Source of the DNA: Odoribacteraceae bacterium
GTDB lineage: Bacteria; Bacteroidota; Bacteroidia; Bacteroidales; Marinifilaceae
DNA length: 6,799 nt
Direction: 5' to 3'
Assembly: GCA_031259905.1 (NCBI GenBank)
Contig: JAIRKS010000029.1
Span: 1-6,799, forward strand
Shown here piece after piece: positions 1 to 6,483 of the stretch (positions are counted from its first letter, which is position 1; every line of letters starts with the position of its first letter). The notes under the pieces were generated by a model that saw only the letters and a program-made list of their open reading frames with translations, was not told the origin of the DNA and searched no databases. Both the position numbers and the translations under genes were made by a program.

Positions 1-250
1 CTTACTTTCGTGGAAGGTGAGCTTACATTCGTGGAAGGTGAGTCCACATTTCACGAGGATTGGGCGACATTCGGGGAGTTTCGGGCAACACGCGTGGGAT
101 GTCGGGTAATATTCGCCAGGCGGCGGGAAACGTTCGCCAGGCGGCGGGAAATACTCGCTCGATGTTGGCCAACATTTGCCCGGTGCCGGAGATATTAGCG
201 AGAGGGCGGGGGATGTTCGCGGGAGGGCGGAACGTTGCCCGCGTGCCGTG
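1..250. repeat. Degenerate tandem repeat array, 21-bp period (about 12 units, cut by left edge)
   Basis: Cutting the sequence every 21 bases from position 1 lines up about a dozen related units. Units 1 and 2 (1-21, 22-42) differ at one base. Units 6 and 7 (106-126, 127-147) share the core TTCGCCAGGCGGCGG. The others keep an ATTCG-like centre and usually end in GG. Around 188-250 single-base slips make some units about 20 bp, and the pattern fades before the T-run at 255. Two frames stay open across part of the array (10-198 and about 60-287) and give seven-residue repeats such as RETFARR, but this follows automatically from a period divisible by three, and neither frame has an initiation region or a recognisable protein. 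I treat it as a noncoding minisatellite. It probably extends left of the window. Confidence 0.8.
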
Positions 251-292
251 CCCGTTTTTTCCTTCCCCGCGGGGTATCCACGAATAAATTTC

Positions 293-301
293 TACCTTTA
301 C
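293..301 (+). promoter_or_regulatory. Possible Bacteroidota -7 box for the thioesterase-uvrB unit
   Basis: TACCTTTAC matches the TAnnTTTG -7 consensus of the Bacteroidota at all but the final G. It lies in the AT-richer stretch between the left repeat array and the first gene, and would give a leader of about 40-45 nt to the ATG at 349. No convincing TTTG -33 element is visible at the usual distance, so this is a weak call based on position and one box. Confidence 0.3.
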
Positions 302-348
302 CAGCCTGAAGAAAACGGTGGATGACGGGTACTATAAATAACAAGAAC

Positions 349-735
349 ATGAATACAAGTAAAATGATAACGGGGAGATCGTTCTCCCAGGAGATGATCG
401 TGACGAGTAAAGACACGGCGGCAGCTCACGGGTCGGGGAAGCTGGACGTCTTCGCGACGCCCGCGCTGGTGTGCCTGATGGAAAACACGGCGCTCAAGTG
501 CCTGAAAGGCGTGCTGGATGACCAGGAAGATACCGTCGGCATCGCCATCGACGTGAAACACGTCAAGGCGACGGGCGTCGGGAAGAAAGTCAGTTGCCGG
601 GCAACCATCGACGAGGTCGACGGGCGTCGCGTCCGCTTCGCGATCGAGGCGTGGGACGAGTCCGGCACGATCGCGTCCGCCGTCCACGAGCGGTTCGTCA
701 TCGACCCGGAGCGGTTCATGAAGAAAATCGAGTAG
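349..735 (+). CDS. FlK-like hotdog-fold thioesterase
   Basis: Small (128 aa) single-domain hotdog thioesterase, expected to hydrolyse an acyl-CoA or related thioester in the cytoplasm. Compared from memory with the fluoroacetyl-CoA thioesterase FlK of Streptomyces cattleya, the catalytic triad is present with identical spacing: Thr37 in VFATPA, Glu45 in LMENTA and His71 in VKHVKAT (FlK Thr42, Glu50, His76). Gly64 and Arg115 (in HERFVID) sit at the same offset as FlK Gly69 and Arg120. The position of the FlK lid residue Phe36 is Lys31 here, so fluoroacetyl-CoA is unlikely to be the substrate. In-frame ATGs lie at 322, 349 and 364. I chose 349 because it has an A-rich upstream region (ATAACAAGAAC) and A-rich first codons; 322 adds nine residues, and 364 would fit short family members. 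It ends 3 bp before uvrB, so the two are probably co-transcribed. The true substrate is unknown. Confidence 0.85.
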   Translation: MNTSKMITGRSFSQEMIVTSKDTAAAHGSGKLDVFATPALVCLMENTALKCLKGVLDDQEDTVGIAIDVKHVKATGVGKKVSCRATIDEVDGRRVRFAIEAWDESGTIASAVHERFVIDPERFMKKIE

Positions 736-738
736 CGG

Positions 739-2745
739 ATGTTCACGCTGGAATCTACTTACAAGCCGACGGGAGACCAGCCGGAAGCCATCGAGCAGCT
801 GGCGAGGGGCGTGGACGGGGGGATCGACTACCAGGTGTTGATGGGCGTGACCGGCTCGGGGAAAACGTTCACGGTCGCGAACGTCGTGCGGGAGGTGCAA
901 CGCCCGACGCTCGTGTTGAGCCACAACAAGACGCTGGCCGCGCAGTTGTACGGCGAGTTCCGCGCGTTTTTCCCGTCAAACGCGGTGGAGTATTTCGTCT
1001 CGTACTACGATTACTACCAGCCGGAAGCCTACCTTCCCGTCACGAATACCTACATCGAGAAAGACATGTCGATCAACGAGGAGCTGGACAAGCTCCGCCT
1101 GCGCACGACGGCCAGCTTGCTCTCCGGGCGTCGCGACGTGCTGGTCGTCTCCTCGGTATCGTGCCTGTACAGCATGGCGAACCCCACGGCCTTCGGGTCT
1201 AACATCATCTTCCTCGACCGCGGCATGAAGATCCCCCGGAATCAACTCCTGCGCCGGCTGGCGGACGCGCTTTACGTGAATAACGAGGTGGATTTCAAGC
1301 GGGGATCGTTCCGTGCACGGGGCGAGACGGTGGACATATTCCCCTCCGTGGAGAGTTTCGACGGGGTGGCTTACCGCGTGGAGTTCCGCGGGGAAGAGGT
1401 CGAGCGCCTCTCCTCGTTTAACCCCGGCACGGGGCGGACGGTGAACGAGATGGAGCGCCTGAACGTCTACCCGGCCAACCTGTTCATGACCGACAAGTCG
1501 GTGATCGAGCGGGCGACCCTCGATATCGAGCGGGATTTGCTGCTGCAGGTGGAGTTTTTCCGCGAGGCCGGCAAGCACGAGGAGGCGGGGCGGCTGGAGG
1601 AGCGGGTGCGCTATGACGTGGAGATGCTCCGCGAGCTGGGGTATTGCAGCGGGATCGAGAATTATTCCCGTTATTTCGACGGGCGCGCTGCCGGGCAACG
1701 TCCCTTCTGCTTGCTGGATTATTTCCCGGACGACTTCCTGCTGGTCGTCGACGAGTCGCACGTGACGCTCCCGCAGATCCGGGCGATGAACGGTGGCGAC
1801 CGGGCGCGTAAGCAATCGCTGGTGGAGTACGGTTTTCGCTTGCCGGCGTCGTTCGATAACCGCCCGCTGACGTTCGACGAGTTCGAGGAGGCTACCGGCC
1901 AGACGATCTACGTGAGCGCGACGCCCGCCGATTACGAGTTGTCGAAGAGCCGCGGCGTGGTGGTGGAGCAGGTCATCCGTCCCACGGGCATTCTCGATCC
2001 GGTCATCGAGGTGGTGCCGAGCAAGAACCAGGTCGATCACCTGCTGAACGAGATCCGGGAACGCGTCGAGACGGGCGACAAGGTGCTGGTGACGACGCTC
2101 ACGAAGCGCATGGCCGAGGAGTTGACGACGTATCTCAACCGGGCACGCGTGAATAGCCAGTATATCCATTCCGGCGTGGAGACGCTCGACAGGATACAGG
2201 TGCTGGAGAACTTGCGACGGGGGGTGATCGACGTGCTGGTCGGCGTGAACCTCTTGCGGGAGGGGCTGGATTTGCCGGAGGTGTCGCTCGTGGCGATTCT
2301 CGACGCCGACAAGGAGGGATTTCTCCGTTCCACCCGTGCCTTGATCCAGACTTCCGGTCGCGCCGCCCGTCACCTGAACGGTAAGGTGATCATGTACGCC
2401 GACACGATTACCCGCTCGATGCAGGCGGCTATCGACGAGACGAATTATCGCCGGGAAAAGCAGCTGGAATATAATAGCCGTCACGGGATCACGCCGCGGA
2501 AGATTCAAAAGAATATCGAGTCGGTGCTTTCGGAGACTTCCCGCGCGGCACGTGCCACGGGAGAGGGTCTCGCGGCGGCTGCCGACCCGGTGATCGCTTA
2601 CGCGAGCAAGCCGGCGCTGGAGAAGATGCGCGAGAAGGCAAGGGAAACGATGTTGGCCGCGGCCCGCGACATGGATTTCCTCCAGGCCGCGCGGTCGCGG
2701 GACGAGATGTTCGAGATAGAAAAACGGTTGAAAGAATTGGAATGA
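739..2745 (+). CDS. uvrB: Excinuclease ABC subunit UvrB
   Basis: UvrB is the damage-verifying helicase-like subunit of nucleotide excision repair: UvrA2 loads it on damaged DNA and it recruits UvrC for incision. The 668-aa product is full length for the family. The N-terminus (YKPTGDQPEAI) is typical. Walker A is GVTGSGKT with Lys42. The aromatic beta-hairpin that inserts between the strands is visible as YYDYYQPEAYLP from about residue 89. Motif II is DESH at 338-341, motif V includes LLREGLDLPEV and DADKEGFLRS, and motif VI is QTSGRAARH from Gln537. The last 40 residues (about 626-665) form the UVR coiled-coil motif that contacts UvrC. The ATG at 739 lies 3 bp after the thioesterase stop and has no strong Shine-Dalgarno sequence, as usual in this phylum. 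No truncation or missing motif is seen. No SOS-type operator was recognised upstream. Confidence 0.98.
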   Translation: MFTLESTYKPTGDQPEAIEQLARGVDGGIDYQVLMGVTGSGKTFTVANVVREVQRPTLVLSHNKTLAAQLYGEFRAFFPSNAVEYFVSYYDYYQPEAYLPVTNTYIEKDMSINEELDKLRLRTTASLLSGRRDVLVVSSVSCLYSMANPTAFGSNIIFLDRGMKIPRNQLLRRLADALYVNNEVDFKRGSFRARGETVDIFPSVESFDGVAYRVEFRGEEVERLSSFNPGTGRTVNEMERLNVYPANLFMTDKSVIERATLDIERDLLLQVEFFREAGKHEEAGRLEERVRYDVEMLRELGYCSGIENYSRYFDGRAAGQRPFCLLDYFPDDFLLVVDESHVTLPQIRAMNGGDRARKQSLVEYGFRLPASFDNRPLTFDEFEEATGQTIYVSATPADYELSKSRGVVVEQVIRPTGILDPVIEVVPSKNQVDHLLNEIRERVETGDKVLVTTLTKRMAEELTTYLNRARVNSQYIHSGVETLDRIQVLENLRRGVIDVLVGVNLLREGLDLPEVSLVAILDADKEGFLRSTRALIQTSGRAARHLNGKVIMYADTITRSMQAAIDETNYRREKQLEYNSRHGITPRKIQKNIESVLSETSRAARATGEGLAAAADPVIAYASKPALEKMREKARETMLAAARDMDFLQAARSRDEMFEIEKRLKELE

Positions 2746-2802
2746 CGCGGGTGACGCCCGGCGACGCCTGTTGCCGGCGGCGCGGGCGGGCGTTCGCGCG
2801 TC
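2744..2802. terminator. Long GC-rich hairpin between convergent uvrB and recQ (possible bidirectional terminator)
   Basis: Almost the whole gap between the two stop codons is self-complementary. GACGCG at 2744-2749 pairs with CGCGTC at 2797-2802, ACGCCCG at 2754-2760 with CGGGCGT at 2787-2793, and GCGACGCC at 2761-2768 with GGCGGCGC at 2776-2783 (7 of 8 paired), leaving a 7-nt loop. Small internal loops of 3-4 nt separate the blocks. Neither side has a proper T-run, so it is not a classic intrinsic terminator, but its position between convergent genes suggests it stops or insulates transcription from both. The outer stem begins inside the uvrB stop codon. Confidence 0.6.
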
Positions 2803-4980
2803 TTAGTTGCCGTGTTTCGAGTGGAATTTTAGCCGCATCAGCCGGAGGTCGTCCTCCGAGTACTCCCCGCCGAACTCCTCGTACGCTTCCGCGATGTTAT
2901 CCGAGGTGGCTTCCATGAAGTAAGCGAAGATCTCCGCTTGCTGATCCTCGTCGAGGACGCGGTTGATGTGGTAGTCGATGTTGAGTTTCGTGCCGGAGAA
3001 GACTATGGCCTCCATCTCCTTGATCAGTTCCTCGAACGATAATCCTTCCGCGACGGCGATGTCCTCGAGGTCGATCTTGCGGTCGATGTTCTGGATGATG
3101 TATACCTTGAATTTCGATTTGTTGATCACGGTTTTCATGACCATGTCCTGCGCGCGTTCGATCTCGTTGTCCTCGACGTATTTCTTGATCACCTCGACGA
3201 ACTCCTTCCCGTACTTCTGCGCCTTCCCGTGGCCGACGCCCTGGATGTTGGCGAGTTCCTCCAGCGTGACGGGGTAGTGGATGCACATGTCCTCGATGGA
3301 AGGATCCTGGAAGATGACGTAGGGCGGCAGCTCGTGTTTCTTTGCGATCCTCTTCCTGAGGTCTTTTAGTATGGCGAACAGGGTGCTGTCGAGCGCCGAC
3401 ACTCCTCCCTTGTCCTGTTGCAGTTTTTCCTCGGACTCGTCAAAGTTATGGTCTTCCATCAACATGAAATCTTTCGGTTGCTTCAAGAAATCGCGGCCGG
3501 CCTGTGTTAACTTGATCACCCCGTACTGCTCGATGTCCTTCTCGATTAACCCGCCGATCAACGCGCGGCGGAACACCATGTTCCAGAATTGCGGGTTTCT
3601 CTCGGAGCCGATGCCGAACAGTTCCAGCTCGTCGTGACGGTAAGACTTGACGGTCGAGTCGTTCTCCCCGACGAGGATGTTGACCAGGTGATCGACCTTG
3701 AATTTCTCCTTGACCTCTATGATCGCGTGCAACGCGTCGAGCAGGAACTCTTTCCCCTCGAACTCTTTCTTCGGGTAGAGGCAATTGTCGCACGACCCGC
3801 AGTTGTCCTCCGTGTAGCCCTCCCCGAAGTAATGCAGGAGCACCTTGCGCCGGCACAGGGAGGATTCGGCGTACGAGACCGTCTCGAGCAGCAACTGTTT
3901 CCCGATCTCCTGCTCGGCGATGGGTTTTCCTTGCATGAACTTCTCCAGCTTCTGGATGTCCTTGTAGCTATAAAAGGTGATGCATATTCCCTCTCCCCCG
4001 TCACGGCCGGAGCGTCCGGTTTCCTGGTAATATCCCTCGAGGCTCTTGGGGATGTCGTAATGGATCACGAAGCGCACGTCCGGCTTGTCGATTCCCATCC
4101 CGAAGGCGATGGTGGCGACAATGATATTCACCTCCTCCATCAGGAAGCGGTCCTGGTTCGTGCTCCGCGCGCTGGCGTCCATGCCGGCGTGATAGGCGGC
4201 GGCCTTGATCCCGTTGACGTTGAGCAGCTCGGTCAGCTCCTCCACCCTTTTGCGGCTCAGGCAATAGATGATGCCCGACTTCCCCTCGTTGTTCTTGATG
4301 TACTTGATGATGTCCCTCGTCGGGTCGACCTTGGGACGTACCTCGTAGTAAAGGTTCGGTCGGTTAAAGGAGGACTTGAAGACGCGCGCGTCCAGCATGT
4401 CCAGGTTTTTCTGGATGTCGTGCTGCACCTTTGGGGTTGCCGTTGCCGTCAGGGCGATGATGGGTGCTCTCCCGATCTGCTCGATCATGGGCCTGATTCG
4501 CCGGTATTCCGTGCGGAAATCGTGTCCCCACTCGGAGATGCAGTGTGCCTCGTCCACGGCGAAGAAGGAGATGTGTATTTTCCTGAGGAACTCGATGTTG
4601 CTCTCCTTCGTCAGCGATTCCGGCGCCACGTAGAGCAGCTTCGTTTTCCCGCTCACCACGTCTTCCTTGACCTTGACGATCTCCATCTTGTTCAGGGAGG
4701 AGTTCATAAAATGGGCGACGCCTTCCGTCTCGCTGAAGGCGCGCATGGCATCCACCTGGTTTTTCATCAGGGCGATTAGCGGCGAGATGACGATGGACGT
4801 CCCGTCGAGGATAAGCGCCGGCAGCTGGTAGCACAACGATTTTCCTCCTCCTGTCGGCATGAGCACGAAGGTGTTGTTTCCTGCCAGCACGTTTTTAATG
4901 ATTTCCTCCTGGTTTCCCTTGAAGTTATCGAAACCGAAATATGTTTTTAGCTTGGCGTGTAAGTCAATTTGCGTTCCCAT
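2803..4980 (-). CDS. recQ: ATP-dependent DNA helicase RecQ
   Basis: RecQ is a 3'-to-5' superfamily 2 helicase that unwinds forks and recombination intermediates in DNA repair. From the chosen start the protein is 725 aa. In order: motif 0 (FGFDNFKGNQ, 15-24), Walker A MPTGGGKS with Lys47, DEAH at 143-146 followed by the aromatic-rich loop CISEWGHDFR, TATATPK near 180, and motif VI QETGRSGRDG from Gln319. Four zinc-binding cysteines (376, 394, 397, 400) lead into the winged-helix RQC region, and an HRDC domain spans roughly 531-605. A further 120 residues follow HRDC, making it longer than the roughly 610-aa E. coli protein. The ATG at 4980 is preferred over the upstream TTG at 5079 because it follows an A-rich AGAAGAAAATACAA, while the TTG falls inside the predicted promoter -7 box. 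The usual Pro after GHDFR is Thr157. It converges with uvrB and diverges from the isomerase gene. Confidence 0.96.
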   Translation of the reverse strand: MGTQIDLHAKLKTYFGFDNFKGNQEEIIKNVLAGNNTFVLMPTGGGKSLCYQLPALILDGTSIVISPLIALMKNQVDAMRAFSETEGVAHFMNSSLNKMEIVKVKEDVVSGKTKLLYVAPESLTKESNIEFLRKIHISFFAVDEAHCISEWGHDFRTEYRRIRPMIEQIGRAPIIALTATATPKVQHDIQKNLDMLDARVFKSSFNRPNLYYEVRPKVDPTRDIIKYIKNNEGKSGIIYCLSRKRVEELTELLNVNGIKAAAYHAGMDASARSTNQDRFLMEEVNIIVATIAFGMGIDKPDVRFVIHYDIPKSLEGYYQETGRSGRDGGEGICITFYSYKDIQKLEKFMQGKPIAEQEIGKQLLLETVSYAESSLCRRKVLLHYFGEGYTEDNCGSCDNCLYPKKEFEGKEFLLDALHAIIEVKEKFKVDHLVNILVGENDSTVKSYRHDELELFGIGSERNPQFWNMVFRRALIGGLIEKDIEQYGVIKLTQAGRDFLKQPKDFMLMEDHNFDESEEKLQQDKGGVSALDSTLFAILKDLRKRIAKKHELPPYVIFQDPSIEDMCIHYPVTLEELANIQGVGHGKAQKYGKEFVEVIKKYVEDNEIERAQDMVMKTVINKSKFKVYIIQNIDRKIDLEDIAVAEGLSFEELIKEMEAIVFSGTKLNIDYHINRVLDEDQQAEIFAYFMEATSDNIAEAYEEFGGEYSEDDLRLMRLKFHSKHGN

Positions 4981-5075
4981 TTGTATTTTCTTCTGCGCTT
5001 CTTGTTTGAATATTATAGTTACTTCATTCTCGTGATAGACACTCCCCGCCCGGATGTTATATCCTTTAAGGGAAT

Positions 5076-5106
5076 GCAAATTTAGAACTTAATTTCTTTG
5101 TACAAA
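5076..5106 (-). promoter_or_regulatory. recQ promoter, Bacteroidota type
   Basis: On the minus strand, TAAATTTGC (5084 down to 5076) is a perfect TAnnTTTG -7 box. A TTTG -33 element lies at 5106-5103, 18 bp upstream of it, and a second TTTG at 5110-5107 gives a 22-bp gap; the reported optimum is about 19-21. Transcription would start near 5070, giving a leader of about 90 nt before the recQ ATG at 4980. The -33 element forms one half of a 10-bp palindrome, TTTGTACAAA (5097-5106), a possible operator. Confidence 0.7.
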
Positions 5107-5162
5107 CAAAATGATCGGGATAAATCTACCCGGCAGCGCGATAAATGAAGCGCGAAAAAGAA

Positions 5163-5171
5163 TACTTTTGC
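5163..5171 (+). promoter_or_regulatory. Probable -7 box of the isomerase gene promoter
   Basis: TACTTTTGC is a perfect match to the Bacteroidota TAnnTTTG -7 consensus on the plus strand, 77 bp before the ATG at 5248, implying a leader of roughly 70 nt. No TTG or TTTG is found 19-21 bp upstream, so the -33 element would be degenerate. An alternative is TTTG at 5097-5100 followed after 20 bp by TAAATCTA at 5121-5128, which has the better spacing but a poor -7 box. Confidence 0.5.
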
Positions 5172-5247
5172 CACCGGGGAGTAGGAAAGACGAAACCTGC
5201 CGGGCGTTTTATCCCGGTCGAGAATAAATCCTTAACAACACGTGAAC

Positions 5248-6219
5248 ATGACAATAGACATCAAGAAGATTGCCCGCGACGTGATCCTGGACGAGGCCAG
5301 GGCGGTGCGGGAGCTGGAGGCTTGCGTTGACGACGATTTCGAGGCCGTCGTCAAGCTTATCTACGAGAGCAAGGGGCGCGTGATCCTCACCGGCATCGGC
5401 AAGAGCGCCCTGATCGCCACGAAGATCGTGGCGACGTTGAACTCCACGGGTACTCCCTCGGTCTTCATGCACGCGGCCGACGCTATCCACGGTGACCTCG
5501 GGATGATCCGCCCTGAGGACGTCGTGCTCTGCCTCTCGAAGAGCGGGAACACGCCGGAGATCAAGCTGCTCGTGCCGCTGATCCGTAACGTGGGAAACCG
5601 GAACATTGTCGCGATGGTGTCGGACACGGGATCGTTCCTCGCGAGGAACGCCCTGTACATCCTCAAGGCGACGGTCGAGAAAGAGGCGGGAGCGCTGGAG
5701 CTGGCGCCGACGAGTTCCACGACGGCGCAGCTGGTGCTCGGCGACGCGCTCGCCATGTGCTTGATCGAGTGCAGGAATTTCTCGAGCAAGGACTTCGCGA
5801 AGTATCACCCCGGTGGCTCGCTCGGTAAGCGCCTGTACACGCGGGTCGCCGACGTCTACGATCGCGATAACAGGCCGGCGGTCAGCGCCACGACGGGCAT
5901 CCGCCCGCTTATCCTCGCCATCTCGAAGGGAAGGCTCGGGGCGGTGGCCGTCGTCGACGGGGAGAACAGGTTGACCGGGATCGTTACTGACGGCGACCTG
6001 AGGCGCATGATGGAGAAGCACGAGGATACCAGCGGCCTGACCGCGGGCGACATCATGTCGACAAGCCCCAAAACGACCCGCGAGGAGGAGCTGGCCTATA
6101 ACGCGCACCGCGCGATGAAAGAATACAGCATCACGCAGCTGATCGTGACCGATCAAGAGGGACACTACAAGGGGATCGTCCACTTGCACGACATCCTGCG
6201 GGAGGGCGTGGTCGGCTGA
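5248..6219 (+). CDS. kdsD: D-arabinose 5-phosphate isomerase, KpsF/GutQ/KdsD family (SIS plus two CBS domains)
   Basis: The enzyme interconverts D-ribulose 5-phosphate and D-arabinose 5-phosphate, the first step towards Kdo for lipopolysaccharide, in the cytoplasm. The 323-aa product has the full family architecture: a SIS isomerase domain (about 35-190) and two CBS domains (about 199-255 and 265-321, containing GIVTDGDLRR and GIVHLHDILR). Residues matching the E. coli KdsD active site are present: Lys52 in GIGKS (Lys59), His81 in AIHGDLGM (His88), Glu104 in SGNTPEI (Glu111), Glu146 in EKEAGALELAPTSSTTA (Glu152) and His187 in KYHPGGSLG (His193). The ATG at 5248 is preferred over the GTG two codons upstream because ATG is the more usual start and A-rich sequence precedes either. 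It is divergently transcribed from recQ and followed directly by its own terminator, so it is probably monocistronic. The sequence cannot separate KdsD from KpsF or GutQ roles; kdsD is used as the general biosynthetic name. Confidence 0.93.
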   Translation: MTIDIKKIARDVILDEARAVRELEACVDDDFEAVVKLIYESKGRVILTGIGKSALIATKIVATLNSTGTPSVFMHAADAIHGDLGMIRPEDVVLCLSKSGNTPEIKLLVPLIRNVGNRNIVAMVSDTGSFLARNALYILKATVEKEAGALELAPTSSTTAQLVLGDALAMCLIECRNFSSKDFAKYHPGGSLGKRLYTRVADVYDRDNRPAVSATTGIRPLILAISKGRLGAVAVVDGENRLTGIVTDGDLRRMMEKHEDTSGLTAGDIMSTSPKTTREEELAYNAHRAMKEYSITQLIVTDQEGHYKGIVHLHDILREGVVG

Positions 6220-6220
6220 C

Positions 6221-6256
6221 GCGCGGGCGTGGAGGGGTTTCGCCCGCGTCTTTTTT
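6221..6256 (+). terminator. Intrinsic terminator of the isomerase gene
   Basis: CGCGGGCG at 6222-6229 pairs perfectly with CGCCCGCG at 6241-6248. A further G-U pair extends the stem at its base, and the loop is 11 nt. The stem is followed after one C by six T (6251-6256). It starts 2 bp after the TGA stop, the classic arrangement for a Rho-independent terminator. Confidence 0.88.
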
Positions 6257-6470
6257 ACCGTTTGATTACCGGGGCCAATCGCCCGCGCCGCGCGGGGGGC
6301 TGAACGACGCGACGGGGCAGGTCCCTCCCCGCGCCGGGATTCTCTACTTCCTGTAACCCTCTCCTCTCTACCTGACGCCGGGGCGCGTCAACCGGTTCTT
6401 CAAGCAAATTCACTTTTTTCTTTTGCCCGCGGGGGAATATCCTACGCGTCGGGTAAATAATGACGCCTTC
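6257..6470. other. Intergenic region without a recognisable gene; several GC stem-loops
   Basis: No tRNA, rRNA or protein family is recognised here. Three short perfect inverted repeats are visible: CCCGCG/CGCGGG (6282-6296, 3-nt loop), CGGGG/CCCCG (6313-6331, 9-nt loop) and TGACGC/GCGTCA (6373-6390, 6-nt loop), the last followed by the palindrome ACCGGT. A pyrimidine-rich stretch covers about 6340-6372. A minus-strand frame is open from 6255 through this region and on into the right array, but it has no recognisable content and, because the array has no stop codons in any frame, its length means little. TTCTTTTG at 6418-6425 resembles a -7 box with one mismatch. Confidence 0.5.
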
Positions 6471-6483
6471 ATGCACGGGTACG

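Noticed and set aside
10..287. Small proteins from the left array (frames 10-198 and 60-287)
   Set aside because: The seven-residue periodicity is forced by the 21-bp period. The starts are GTG and TTG without an initiation region, and the products resemble nothing known.
298..924. 208-aa minus-strand frame across the thioesterase and uvrB start
   Set aside because: It overlaps two well-supported genes on the opposite strand and has biased composition.
976..2508. 510-aa minus-strand open frame opposite uvrB
   Set aside because: It is antisense to a full-length, motif-complete UvrB. Long antisense frames are expected in GC-rich coding DNA, and its Arg/His/Leu-rich product has no family features.
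3589..4779. 396-aa plus-strand open frame opposite recQ
   Set aside because: It is antisense to the recQ helicase core with a compositionally biased product; a shadow of the real gene.
4981..5079. N-terminal extension of RecQ from the TTG at 5079
   Set aside because: The TTG lies inside the perfect -7 box TAAATTTGC, so it would not be on the transcript. The extra 33 residues do not resemble the RecQ N-terminus, and the ATG at 4980 has a normal A-rich initiation region.
5209..6189. 326-aa minus-strand open frame opposite the isomerase gene
   Set aside because: It is antisense to the SIS and CBS coding sequence with no recognisable domain.
6373..6390. TGACGC/GCGTCA hairpin as a terminator for a gene from the right
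   Set aside because: No T-run follows on either strand and no gene to be terminated is established.
6255..6476. Minus-strand 73-aa open frame after the isomerase gene
   Set aside because: Its stop lies in the terminator T-run, its sequence is basic and low in information, the frame simply continues into the stop-free array, and no promoter is visible.
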